Assembly (NCBI GenBank): GCA_024742995.1
Contig: JANSXK010000007.1
Span: 50,068 to 114,067 of the forward strand
Length of the DNA stretch: 64,000 nt
Direction: 5' to 3'
Origin: Gammaproteobacteria bacterium
Lineage (GTDB): Bacteria > Pseudomonadota > Gammaproteobacteria > Legionellales > Legionellaceae
The position numbers were made by a program, and so were the translations under genes. Shown piece by piece: positions 1-8,676 of this stretch (positions are counted from its first letter, which is position 1; the number at the start of each line of letters is the position of its first letter). The notes beneath the pieces were generated by a model. It was given only the letters and a program-made list of their open reading frames with translations. It had not been told where the DNA came from and ran no database searches.

Positions 1-1529
1 ATCCCAGGTAGCGTTAACGTCGCACCCAACATCGACAACAGTGCCAATAAAAAGGTTAAATTCAGTACCAAAGCAACATCTGCAATCAAACCAAACAATC
101 GGTAATACAACACCATCAAAATGAGAATCAAACCAAGTCCCACTTCTAAGGAAAAGATACCGCGTTTGATATTTTCTTTACCAAGCGTTGGGCCTACTGT
201 GCGCTCTTCCACAGGATAAATGGCAGCAGGTAAAGCACCGGCACGTAATAACAATGCCAAATTACTGGCTTCTTTACTGTCCGATAATCCAGTAATTTGG
301 AAATTATTACCCAAAGCCGAAAGAATCGCTGCTACAGAAATCACGCGTTCATCGCGCGTGGTCTTATGCTCCAATACACCATTAACATTTTGCTCTGAAG
401 TTTTGGATTCAACGAATACAATCGCCATCGATTTTCCGACATTTTCACGCGTAATTTTGCTAAACATTGCTTCGCCGCCACCGCCGAGCTGAATCTGAAC
501 TGCATGGCTTGCGGTTTGTTGATCAAAGCTTGAAGTCGCTGAGGTGATTGAGTCACCACTCAATACCACTTGGCGTTTCAACAAAATAGGATTCATAGAT
601 TTCGTGTGCAACAATTTAGAACCGGGAGGAATAGCACCCGTTTTAGCAGCAATGACGGGATCATTGTCTTGATCAACCATATAAAATTGCAACGTTGCCG
701 TGCCGCCTAAAATTTGCTTCGCACGCGCAGCATCTTGAATACCAGGCAAATCCACACCAATCCTTGTCGCGCCCTGTTGCACTACAACTGCCTCGCCAAC
801 ACCCAATTCATTCACACGATTACGCAAAATACCCATGGTTTGATCGATGGTAGACTGGCGAATATCATGGCGTTCAACTGAGGACAACGTTGCAATCACC
901 GCACGTTGGTCTTTTTTGGAAATGGCGAAGGTCAGCGTATTATATTTGGAGCTCAATACCGTCACAGTTTGCTGGGCCATTTCTTCGGAGCGTAACCGTA
1001 TGGTAATACCCTGTTGTGGATAATAGCGAATACCTGAATAACGAATCGCTTCCTCACGTAATTCTTGGCCGATAGACTTCAAAAATCCCTCGTATCGACG
1101 ATTCATGACGCTATCCATATCCACTTCTAGAAGAAAATGCACACCCCCACGTAAATCCAATCCTTGTTTCATCGGTTCCGCGTAAATAGCAGACAACCAT
1201 TTTGGTGTGGTAGGTGCAAGCGTCAAAGCCACAATATAATTTTGACCCAAGCCCGTGGCAACCACATCCCGAGCCTGTAATTGTTGATCCGTAGACGCAA
1301 AACGCACTTCAACCCCGTCCCCATGAGTCTTAATCGATTGGTAAGGGACAGAATCTTTATCTAGCATTTCTTGGGTCTGTTTCAAGATAGCATGCGGATC
1401 AACCGCTGTTTCAGTCGAAATTTGAATGACGGGTTCTTCGCCATAAAAGTTCGGAATAGAATAAACAATGGCGATAACAGCCAAAATCACCAATAAAATA
1501 TTCTTCCAAAGGGGGTATGTGTTTTGCAT
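1..1529 (-). CDS. secD: Protein translocase subunit SecD (3' end outside window)
   Basis: SecD is the inner-membrane subunit that works with SecF to drive late steps of Sec-dependent export using the proton gradient. Reading from the ATG at 1529 gives MQNTYPLWKNILLVILAVIA, a short cytoplasmic start and the first membrane helix. A large periplasmic part follows, with the family signatures QGLDLRGGVHFLLEVD and GILRNRVNELGVGEA. Near the window edge come EERTVGPTLGKENI and the start of the next membrane helices. The frame is open to base 1, so about 510 residues are visible and the last membrane segments and probably secF lie outside. It follows yajC by 14 bases on the same strand, the usual yajC-secD-secF operon. 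Nothing unusual is seen. Confidence 0.96.
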   Translation of the reverse strand, partial: MQNTYPLWKNILLVILAVIAIVYSIPNFYGEEPVIQISTETAVDPHAILKQTQEMLDKDSVPYQSIKTHGDGVEVRFASTDQQLQARDVVATGLGQNYIVALTLAPTTPKWLSAIYAEPMKQGLDLRGGVHFLLEVDMDSVMNRRYEGFLKSIGQELREEAIRYSGIRYYPQQGITIRLRSEEMAQQTVTVLSSKYNTLTFAISKKDQRAVIATLSSVERHDIRQSTIDQTMGILRNRVNELGVGEAVVVQQGATRIGVDLPGIQDAARAKQILGGTATLQFYMVDQDNDPVIAAKTGAIPPGSKLLHTKSMNPILLKRQVVLSGDSITSATSSFDQQTASHAVQIQLGGGGEAMFSKITRENVGKSMAIVFVESKTSEQNVNGVLEHKTTRDERVISVAAILSALGNNFQITGLSDSKEASNLALLLRAGALPAAIYPVEERTVGPTLGKENIKRGIFSLEVGLGLILILMVLYYRLFGLIADVALVLNLTFLLALLSMLGATLTLPG

Positions 1530-1543
1530 GTATGGTTACTCGC

Positions 1544-1888
1544 TTAGAGAGAATCAAGCGTACCTTTAGGTAGGACCGCCGTGACAGAATCTCGTTGAAC
1601 GAGGATATCCACACCACTATTAACCGTAGCTTTCAAATAAACGTCATTCACCAAATTATCTACTTTCGCCAAAATACCTGAAGACAATACAATTTCGTCG
1701 CCTTTTTTCAAAGCACTAACCAATTCTTTATGCTGCTTGGCACGCTTATTTTGCGGGCGAATCATCATGAAATAAAACAATACAAAAATTCCAATGACCA
1801 TGATCAAAGAAAAGGAACCTTCTGTCCGTGGTCCCGCTGCAACAGCTGCAGCCCCATCAGCAAACGCATTCGTAATCAAAAAACTCAT
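1544..1888 (-). CDS. yajC: Sec translocon accessory protein YajC
   Basis: YajC is a small single-span inner-membrane protein that associates with SecDF. The product has one N-terminal membrane helix (about residues 25-45, SLIMVIGIFVLFYFMMIRPQ) ending in the family hallmark MIRPQNKRAKQH. A small cytoplasmic domain follows with the conserved KKGDEIVLSSGILAKV. I chose the ATG at 1888 because AGGAGAG lies just upstream; a TTG 15 bases earlier has no such site. It is the first gene of a yajC-secD operon. About 250 bases containing a dispersed repeat separate it from the tgt-like gene, so it probably has its own promoter. Confidence 0.95.
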   Translation of the reverse strand: MSFLITNAFADGAAAVAAGPRTEGSFSLIMVIGIFVLFYFMMIRPQNKRAKQHKELVSALKKGDEIVLSSGILAKVDNLVNDVYLKATVNSGVDILVQRDSVTAVLPKGTLDSL

Positions 1889-2089
1889 CTGTCTCTCCTG
1901 CAATAAATATCAATTTCGACCCATCATAGCGATATTTTACCTGAGCGTAAATGAGTTTCTGGAAAATATCTTAAACGTTGTGTCAGCAGATCGTCTCATC
2001 TTGCATATCCTGCGCTCTGCTGCACCGCGTCATTGACTTCTAATAGGCGCTTTCGTCCTCTGGTGCCAAAGAGAAGCCATGTTATAAAA

Positions 2090-2134
2090 CCCCTCATCCG
2101 CCCTACGGGCACCTTCTCCCCATAGGGGAGAAGG
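2090..2134. repeat. Dispersed double-hairpin intergenic repeat, copy A
   Basis: A short G+C-rich element with two potential hairpins: CTTCTCCCC facing GGGGAGAAG, and GCCC facing GGGC. Related copies occur near 9760-9909, 11890-11995 and 56555-56600, always between genes. This copy lies just beyond the 3' end of the tgt-like gene and is in the opposite orientation to the 9.8 kb copies. It could act as a transcription end or mRNA stabiliser, but this is inference. Confidence 0.8.
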
Positions 2135-2142
2135 ATAACATT

Positions 2143-2940
2143 TTAGGCGCCCTTACGAGCGAAGAAATAAATGTTATGTAAAATAAGAAGTCGTTGGCAA
2201 AGCAATGGTGTATGTTGTAGCAAATGATGTAAATAAGCGCCGGTACATTTTTGCAGGCAGGTTGGGCACGCGCAATTGGGATCCAAAGGCTCAAACGCTA
2301 GTCGAAACTTATCGTCCAGTATGCGCTCGGTAGACTGCACCTGATAAACTGTGCCCTCATATGCATCTGCAGCCGGCTTCTCTGATGCATAGTACAAAGT
2401 TGCTGTGTGATCTAAATCAATGAAAGACAGCATGCCTTTATCGTCTTGGAGATAAAGCGGTAACATCAGCCTTTTCCATTTTTCCTGCTGCGTCATCCAT
2501 TCCTCTGCGCTCAAATACAAACCACAAGCTTGTGAACCAGAGAGTGCATCAGCTTGGTTTACGGGAAAAAAAGGTAATATATCCGTGGACCACTCGGGTA
2601 TGAGCTCAACCTCAGGTAATAATAACAGCGTTGGTCGCAACTGCTGTACCAATGCCCAAAATTGTTCAAGGGTCACCTGCGTGCGTGCACCATCATACGT
2701 TGATTGCACCGTACAACGATCTTCTTTATCAAAACGTAACATTGTGGCATCTAACACCAAGTCTTTGTCCCAACCCACATAGGTCTTGAGATCTTCGACT
2801 TTGGATAACGCTTCAAAACCTGGTTTCATCAACAAGCTATCCAAAGCACATGACACCATGTCGATACCTAATGCTTGCCAATTGTCTCGGGTCAAGCACC
2901 CGCCTGCTGGTGTTGTGATGGTCGGCACAAAAGTCGTCAT
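2143..2940 (-). CDS. Degenerate tRNA-guanine transglycosylase-like protein (Tgt paralogue)
   Basis: At 265 residues it is far shorter than bacterial Tgt (about 370-380), which swaps guanine for preQ1 at tRNA position 34. The C-terminus is clearly Tgt-like: PLDPNCACPTC followed by GAYLHHLLQHTPLLCQRLLILHN carries the CxCxxC...H zinc site. The N-terminal part can be aligned weakly, with LVLDATML where Tgt has the LTDSGGF segment. The middle of the barrel, including the segments with GGLAVGE, YLMGVG and the nucleophilic aspartate, is not recognisable. It occupies the normal tgt position between queA and yajC and overlaps queA by four bases (ATGA), so it is probably translated with it. It may be non-catalytic, like the eukaryotic partner subunit QTRT2, or a new activity. 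Confidence 0.7.
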   Translation of the reverse strand: MTTFVPTITTPAGGCLTRDNWQALGIDMVSCALDSLLMKPGFEALSKVEDLKTYVGWDKDLVLDATMLRFDKEDRCTVQSTYDGARTQVTLEQFWALVQQLRPTLLLLPEVELIPEWSTDILPFFPVNQADALSGSQACGLYLSAEEWMTQQEKWKRLMLPLYLQDDKGMLSFIDLDHTATLYYASEKPAADAYEGTVYQVQSTERILDDKFRLAFEPLDPNCACPTCLQKCTGAYLHHLLQHTPLLCQRLLILHNIYFFARKGA

Positions 2941-3950
2941 AATAAGAGACTCACATCCCCATAAGAAAAAAATCGATACCCTTCTGCAATAGCTGCTTGA
3001 TACAATGCCATCGCTTCTGGATGGCCAATCAATGCGGATACTAACATTAATAATGTCGATTCTGGTAGATGAAAATTAGTGATCAAGCCATCGCAAATCT
3101 GAAATTGATACCCAGGTTGAATAAAAATGTCTGTATCACGTTCACACGCTTGTAATTGACCGGTCTCTCCTGCAGATTCTAAGCTTCGCAACGCCGTAGT
3201 TCCAACCGCAATCACACGCCGACCTGCCGCTTTGGTTTGCTGAACTGCAGCACACAATGTTTCATCTATAGTAAACCATTCTGCATGCATTTTATGATCC
3301 GCCAAGGCTTCCGCACGGACCGGTTGAAACGTGCCTGCGCCAACATGCAGCGTCGTATAAGCCCAACGCACCCCTTTGGCTTCCAATGCCTCAAACATTG
3401 CTGCATCAAAGTGCAATCCGGCCGTGGGGGCTGCAACCGAGCCCTTATGTTTGGCGTAAATGGTTTGATAACGCTCTTGATCAGTGATTTCATCTTGGCG
3501 AGTAATATAAGGGGGTAAAGGCACGTGTCCGATGTCATCTAAAATAGTTTCAATCGTAGCAGCAGCACGACATCGATATACCCCACCCTGCTTTTCCAAT
3601 ACTTCTAGCGTCCAATCATGCCCTAAATAAATAAGGGTTCCTGGTTTCGGCGTTTTGCTCGCGCGAATATGCGCTAAAAACTCATGCGAGGACAGTAAGC
3701 GTTCCACAAAAACTTCTACTTTGCCGCCACTGGCTTTTTGGCCAAACAATCTGGCAGGAATCACACGACTGTCGTTAAATACCAACAAATCACCTGGCTG
3801 CAAATACTGAGGTAAATCCTGAAATACGCTATGAATATGTGAGGGATTGGCGCGATCATAAACCAACATGCGCGAATCAGAACGCTTATCTAGGGGAAAT
3901 TGCGCAATCAATTCAGGTGGCAATTCGAAATAAAAATCGGATTTTTTCAA
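2937..3950 (-). CDS. queA: S-adenosylmethionine:tRNA ribosyltransferase-isomerase
   Basis: QueA transfers and isomerises the ribosyl part of SAM onto preQ1 in tRNA to give epoxyqueuosine. The 337-residue product has the full family length and its signatures: FELPPELIAQFPLDKRSDSRML at the N-terminus, DLLVFNDSRVIPARL near residue 60, VAAPTAGLHFD near 175, and TNFHLPESTLLMLVSAL near the end. The start is a TTG at 3950, with AAGGGA about six bases upstream; no ATG fits the conserved N-terminus. Its stop overlaps the start of the tgt-like gene. The gene appears intact, so the cell probably makes queuosine and needs a working Tgt from somewhere. Confidence 0.96.
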   Translation of the reverse strand: MKKSDFYFELPPELIAQFPLDKRSDSRMLVYDRANPSHIHSVFQDLPQYLQPGDLLVFNDSRVIPARLFGQKASGGKVEVFVERLLSSHEFLAHIRASKTPKPGTLIYLGHDWTLEVLEKQGGVYRCRAAATIETILDDIGHVPLPPYITRQDEITDQERYQTIYAKHKGSVAAPTAGLHFDAAMFEALEAKGVRWAYTTLHVGAGTFQPVRAEALADHKMHAEWFTIDETLCAAVQQTKAAGRRVIAVGTTALRSLESAGETGQLQACERDTDIFIQPGYQFQICDGLITNFHLPESTLLMLVSALIGHPEAMALYQAAIAEGYRFFSYGDVSLLL

Positions 3951-3967
3951 AAGAATCCCTTTAGGGC

Positions 3968-5278
3968 TTACACCGCATCAAAGACACTATCATTCATGGC
4001 TTCTTTCTTTTTTTTTCGATACCAAAATAGATACATTGGTAATCCAGTCAATACGAAGGCAATAGCCGTACCCATTGTTTTGGCTGGGGTCTGAGAAATC
4101 ACCCAACAGCAAAATAACAACGAGCCCCCCGCATAGAGCCAATGATAAAATTTGGCTTTCTCAGAAAGCAACACTTTCAAATAAGCCAAAACACACATCA
4201 CATAAACAAATAAAAAAGCGAGCACCGAAAAATCAATGATATCAGTGAGTTGCTGCGCAATGCTGGAACTCATCGTCAAAAATAGTAATGGCAAAATACC
4301 CGCGGCACTCGTCAGCAGTCCCCATACTGGCGCGTTACCCGCATTGGTTTTTGCAAAACTTGCAGGCATTAATCTATCTTCCGCCAATCCAAGCACGATT
4401 TGACCACTAGCCAACATCCAAGCGTTCAATGTCCCGATACACGCAACTGACGCAATGATTGCCACCAAATAATGCCAATTCCCGCCAAATAAAACGTGAC
4501 TGGCATCAACATAAGGCGCATTGGAAACCGCTAAAATATGACCAGGCACCAAGCCCATGATGCCCGTACTGCTGAGTAAATATAACAATGCGGTACACAA
4601 CGTCCCTAATATGATGGCACGCGGGATGGTTTTGGACGGGTTTTTGACCGACCCAGCGGGCGTTGTAGCTGCTTCAAGACCGATAAATCCCCATAAGGTC
4701 AAAAGCATGACTTGTGACAATTTAGCGGAAGTTGGCAATGCTTGTACGGCGGGTGTGATGGTGAAATTATCTGCATTAAAATAATAAAGAGCCAATAAAG
4801 GTAATAAAAATAAGGGTAGAATTTTCAAAATGGTTAGGACCAACTCAACTTCTCCGGCAGCTTGAATGCCTTTGAGATTTAAATAAGTCACCGCAATCAA
4901 TAACGCAATTTCCAAAGCCAAATAGACCCAGGGCGATTGAGAGCCTATAAATGGGCTCAAATAACTGACACTGGCTATGATCACTGCAATCGTACTGACC
5001 CATGAGATCACCCAATAAGTCCAACCTGTAAAAAATGCTGGTGTTGATCCAAACAATGCTTTGACATACACATGCGGACCACCGGTTTTAGGGAAGCGCT
5101 GACACAATCCGGCAAACACCAAAGCCAAACAAATGGCACCCAAACCTGAACCGAGCCATCCCCAAACACTATATTGTCCATAGGCAGCAAGACTCGCAGG
5201 TAACATAAAAACGCCAGAGCCTATTTGACTCCCAGTCACAATCGCAAAAACTGACCAAAATCCTATTTTTTTTGACAT
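3968..5278 (-). CDS. APC-superfamily amino-acid permease
   Basis: An integral inner-membrane transporter of about 436 residues with some twelve hydrophobic segments. The first helix carries the APC signature FAIVTGSQIGSGVFMLPASLA, matching the unwound substrate-binding helix of AdiC and PotE-type antiporters. A later GLEAATTPAGSVKNPSKTIPRA segment is also typical of this branch. The substrate cannot be fixed from sequence; arginine, ornithine, putrescine or glutamate-type exchange are all possible. I prefer the ATG at 5278, preceded by AGGTCAG, over a TTG 30 bases upstream. It follows the queA gene on the same strand with a 17-base gap but encodes an unrelated function. The C-terminus is rich in lysine. 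Confidence 0.85.
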   Translation of the reverse strand: MSKKIGFWSVFAIVTGSQIGSGVFMLPASLAAYGQYSVWGWLGSGLGAICLALVFAGLCQRFPKTGGPHVYVKALFGSTPAFFTGWTYWVISWVSTIAVIIASVSYLSPFIGSQSPWVYLALEIALLIAVTYLNLKGIQAAGEVELVLTILKILPLFLLPLLALYYFNADNFTITPAVQALPTSAKLSQVMLLTLWGFIGLEAATTPAGSVKNPSKTIPRAIILGTLCTALLYLLSSTGIMGLVPGHILAVSNAPYVDASHVLFGGNWHYLVAIIASVACIGTLNAWMLASGQIVLGLAEDRLMPASFAKTNAGNAPVWGLLTSAAGILPLLFLTMSSSIAQQLTDIIDFSVLAFLFVYVMCVLAYLKVLLSEKAKFYHWLYAGGSLLFCCWVISQTPAKTMGTAIAFVLTGLPMYLFWYRKKKKEAMNDSVFDAV

Positions 5279-5415
5279 CTCTGACCTATAAAGTACATCA
5301 TTTTTCAATTAAGCGCGTATGATAGCACAAATTGCGAATAAATGTGTCATAAAAAAGACTTTTTTCGACGACAATCCTACGTCCCTCAGGATCCACTGCA
5401 TTGAATAAAAGCTGG

Positions 5416-5438
5416 ATTCCGCGTATAAAACGCGGAAT
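5416..5438. repeat. Perfect hairpin in the permease/phosphatase intergenic region
   Basis: The arms ATTCCGCG and CGCGGAAT flank a seven-base loop. The flanking text (GCTGGATTCC..., ...GGAATG) looks like an eroded copy of the common bacterial repeat that ends in GCTGGATTCC and GGAATGACG. It lies between divergent genes, about 90 bases before the phosphatase start, and has no poly-T tail to suggest termination. Confidence 0.6.
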
Positions 5439-5526
5439 GTAAGCAAGGCACCACCACCACATCAACAACGCTAGATCATGATTTTTTGGTCTATAATAAT
5501 ACATACGACCTTAAATCAGGACAAAA

Positions 5527-6831
5527 ATGCCACAAATCATCTTACGATTGCCTGTAAATACCTCAGGAGCCGACTACATCATTGGTGATGTGCATGGATC
5601 TGCCTTGTTTCATCAAGTTGTTGCACAATTAGGACCACATGATCGTTTGTTTTGTGTGGGTGATTTATTTGATCGAGGCGGCCAAGAAGTGAGTATCTAT
5701 CAAACTGTTCATACGCATCCAAACATCTACGCAACTCGCGGCAATCATGAACAAATGTTTCTCCAAGCACTTTCTAAAAAAGCAACAGCACAAGACATTG
5801 CGCTATTCCTATTCAACGGCGGGGATTGGGTATTACGTGACGAATATGATAGAAATAAAATTATGGCGCATGTTCAAGCAACATTCGAACATGAGGGATA
5901 CGATTTAGAAGAGATAAAAAAATCATTTCAAGCAGCGCCGAAAATAGCAGAAACCGCCGATATTTTTCGATTTATTTCTGCATTGCCATATCTCATTAGT
6001 GTTGGCGAAGGCCCAAATGCTTTTCTTGTCTGCCACGCTGATTTACCGTGCAGCGATGAAGACTTAAACACCCTCCCAGATGGTCGAACCAACGTATCAA
6101 AAACCTTCCAAACACACGTGCTTTGGGCTCGAAAGGAAGGGGGAGAATATCCAAAACTGTGCCAAGGTAAACGCGATGCTCACTCAACCATCGTATACTG
6201 CGGTCATACTATCATACAATCTGCCAAAGATAGCGTGCGCCCCGAAACCAATCACGTGAACCTCGATGGTGGTGCTTATGAAACAAAGTGTTTTATTGTC
6301 GTTAATCACCACGAGCAACGAGCAAGTCTCGTCCACGCACTTGATGAAACCAACTCAAGTCATTTGGATCTTCATAGAGCAGCCGCCCAGAACATCACGC
6401 AGCATTTACAACATATCGCATACGATGAAGCAACACAAAGTGTTCAATCCATCATCACGACGCTTCAAAAAGCACTGAAACCATTAAGGGATATCAAGCC
6501 CGTCAACAAAGTGCTAAAACTAAAATACGAAAATCTTGCTCAAAATATAACCACACTCAACGCAGCATATGAGATGTGGGCACAAAATTCTCGTCATTGG
6601 AACGTGTTAAATCTTTCGCTACAAGCCTGTCAGACTTGCTTCACAGAAATTTTTCCAGCAAAAAAAGTGTCTCATTTAAAAAAAGGCACGTACCCATTTC
6701 GACACCCAAGTCAGGCGCTCACCGTACTAGAAAACATTAAGGTCCAACTTGATGCGCTGCAGGCTCCAATTCAGGCCATTAAAACACGATATTTTGAGTC
6801 AGAACATCCTCATACCACAAAACCATCTTAG
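5527..6831 (+). CDS. PPP-family metallophosphoesterase with C-terminal extension
   Basis: Residues 15-250 form a calcineurin-like (PPP) phosphatase. The metal-binding motifs are in order: GDVHG near 21, GDLFDRG near 46, and RGNHE near 75, then a later histidine motif, VYCGHT, near 230. This type removes phosphate from proteins or from nucleotides such as Ap4A. Typical bacterial PrpA/B enzymes have about 220-280 residues; this one has 434. The extra 170 residues are helical, with no recognised domain and no signal peptide. A purine-rich AGGACA precedes the ATG. The gene is monocistronic and its stop overlaps that of the convergent transporter by four bases. A host-directed role is possible but unproven. 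Confidence 0.8.
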   Translation: MPQIILRLPVNTSGADYIIGDVHGSALFHQVVAQLGPHDRLFCVGDLFDRGGQEVSIYQTVHTHPNIYATRGNHEQMFLQALSKKATAQDIALFLFNGGDWVLRDEYDRNKIMAHVQATFEHEGYDLEEIKKSFQAAPKIAETADIFRFISALPYLISVGEGPNAFLVCHADLPCSDEDLNTLPDGRTNVSKTFQTHVLWARKEGGEYPKLCQGKRDAHSTIVYCGHTIIQSAKDSVRPETNHVNLDGGAYETKCFIVVNHHEQRASLVHALDETNSSHLDLHRAAAQNITQHLQHIAYDEATQSVQSIITTLQKALKPLRDIKPVNKVLKLKYENLAQNITTLNAAYEMWAQNSRHWNVLNLSLQACQTCFTEIFPAKKVSHLKKGTYPFRHPSQALTVLENIKVQLDALQAPIQAIKTRYFESEHPHTTKPS

Positions 6832-8300
6832 GCCAGTTTGATCTCACGACGATGACAAGTCTGGTGCAAGAGATAAGCCACACAAATCATCACCACACCA
6901 ATCCCAAAGACGACCCACCCCATATGCTCATAATAGCGTTGATACATACTCAAGCTTTGTAGCGGAGAAATCATATGGGCAGGTAAGGCCACCCATTGCG
7001 CAATATGGCCCGACAATATATTAGACAAAGAGCTTGCCAAATACCAAGCACCCATGGCAAATCCTAGCATCCTAACATCGCAATATAACCCTATCATGCT
7101 TAAACCAATCGCGCTCACCCACAGTTCTGCCAACGTGATCAAAACATACGTCAATGCAATAAATCCACCATGTATCATCCCTTCTGGGGTTGCGGGTGCG
7201 ATGCCTATGATGATCAATGCCGCACTGGCCAATAAAGTACCAGACGCAAATTGATATGGAATCGAAAAACCCGGGAAACGTCGATAAAATCGGGGTAAAT
7301 ACATCCCCAAAATAATGATCAGCAGTGGGTTCAATAATTGATAATGCGCGGGTGAAAACGACAATCCAAACCATTGGGTCAAAGAATTATATTTGGCGAA
7401 TAAAATTAAAGTGGTATTCATCTGATTGTAAACCACAAAAAATATAATCGCTTCCACAATCAAAAGAATTGCAATCAGCTGTTTGATACGCACCACACCT
7501 GATAACAAACACGATTGGATCACAAACCAAATAATCCCTACGACACAGCCAATACTCACCACCACACTGGCCACAACAATATGCGAATATGCAAATAGTG
7601 TGAAGCCATAAAGCACGGTCAAGTACCCGATGAGATGTAGCCAACCTCGTTTGGACAAAGCATGCTGATCTTTCGCTGCCACAATCGGATCATATAGAGA
7701 ATATCGTGCCGCAAAATTTGTTGCAGCAATCGCCTTGCCAACAAATGTGAGTGCCAATACCGACAAAGGGCCGTAACGACTTTCTAAAAGAGAAGGCGCA
7801 ATCACTGTGGCCAACAGTCCACCCACATTGATGGCCATATAATAAAACGTCATGGCTGATTTGGCTTTGACATCTTCATTGTGATATACACGTGACACCA
7901 TGGCTGACGCCGTACCCATCAAAAGCGAATTTGCAGCAGGAATCATGGCATAAGCAATCAAAAACAATTTATCGCCAAAACTGGTAATGGTCAGACCACT
8001 TAGCATGATCAGCAAATAATCCACAACCAAAAAAACGCTGCCAAATAAGATGCTACGCCGTAAACCCAATACTTGATCAGCCATATATCCGCCTAAAATA
8101 GGCATCAAATACCCTGTGGCTTGGCTAATGCCCATAAAGGCATACGCTTTGCCTTGATCGTAGCCCAAACCATGCATGAACAACGGTCGTGTTAAAAATA
8201 GAATCAAAATGGAGTTCAAGCCAAACGCCGCAAATTGGCTCCAAAACGTGATCATCACGATATTGGTGGCTTGTTTTTTCTGGATTCTCGGGTTCGTCAA
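6828..8300 (-). CDS. POT/PTR-family proton-dependent peptide transporter
   Basis: A 490-residue major-facilitator protein with about 12-14 membrane segments. It begins with FWSQFAAFGLNSILILFL and YAFMGISQATGYLMPILGGYMADQVLGLRRSI, the POT-family arrangement in helices 1-3. FYYMAINVGGLLATVIAPSL matches the conserved PTR2 signature near helix 5. This family imports di- and tripeptides with protons, which suits an organism living on amino acids. The start is uncertain: TTG at 8300 is the only candidate that keeps the charged N-terminus (MTNPRIQKKQ). The four-base overlap with the convergent phosphatase gene leaves no room for a separate terminator. Confidence 0.88.
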   Translation of the reverse strand: MTNPRIQKKQATNIVMITFWSQFAAFGLNSILILFLTRPLFMHGLGYDQGKAYAFMGISQATGYLMPILGGYMADQVLGLRRSILFGSVFLVVDYLLIMLSGLTITSFGDKLFLIAYAMIPAANSLLMGTASAMVSRVYHNEDVKAKSAMTFYYMAINVGGLLATVIAPSLLESRYGPLSVLALTFVGKAIAATNFAARYSLYDPIVAAKDQHALSKRGWLHLIGYLTVLYGFTLFAYSHIVVASVVVSIGCVVGIIWFVIQSCLLSGVVRIKQLIAILLIVEAIIFFVVYNQMNTTLILFAKYNSLTQWFGLSFSPAHYQLLNPLLIIILGMYLPRFYRRFPGFSIPYQFASGTLLASAALIIIGIAPATPEGMIHGGFIALTYVLITLAELWVSAIGLSMIGLYCDVRMLGFAMGAWYLASSLSNILSGHIAQWVALPAHMISPLQSLSMYQRYYEHMGWVVFGIGVVMICVAYLLHQTCHRREIKLA

Positions 8301-8437
8301 ATGGGTACATCCAAATTCGACAGTAATTTCAGTGTAGAAGAAGTCACAGCGCTTTGTAAATCATAAGTACTGTTTTATTTTGCCTAATATCCATGATAGG
8401 GTTAGATATCACTGTCTTTCAGCATGGAACGCAGCTC

Positions 8438-8674
8438 ATGACTTCAAAAGAACAAAAAATCGCGAATCCGATGAACTACTACAAAATGCCAGATGAAATC
8501 GAGCATGACACTTCTTTATCCACAGACGATAAAATCAAAGTGTTGACCAATTGGCTCGATGACATCCAACTCCGTGAAACAGCGGAAAGCGAAAATATGC
8601 CCTCGATTCACAATTCTCGTGGTCATCATATCGAACAAATTGCCAAACTATTAAGGAAATACCGCGGAGAATAA
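8438..8674 (+). CDS. Small conserved hypothetical protein
   Basis: A 78-residue soluble, acidic and helical protein (MTSKEQKIANPMNYYKMPDE...). I do not recognise a characterised family with certainty. The segment IEHDTSLSTDDKIKVLTNWLDDIQL resembles short proteobacterial proteins of unknown function that pair a helix with a conserved WLDD. I chose the ATG at 8438 because GGAA lies about eight bases upstream; an in-frame ATG 45 bases earlier would add an unlikely N-terminus. It ends two bases before the M50 protease start, so the two are almost certainly co-transcribed and translationally coupled. Confidence 0.65.
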   Translation: MTSKEQKIANPMNYYKMPDEIEHDTSLSTDDKIKVLTNWLDDIQLRETAESENMPSIHNSRGHHIEQIAKLLRKYRGE

Positions 8675-8676
8675 GC

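Noticed and set aside
5298..5504. 68-codon minus-strand frame between the permease and phosphatase genes
   Set aside because: It spans the hairpin repeat, has unlikely composition (runs of Tyr and Trp) and no ribosome site.
7072..7644. Minus-strand frames overlapping the peptide transporter in another frame
   Set aside because: They are out-of-frame shadows of the membrane protein, rich in residues such as Trp, Cys and His, with no start context.
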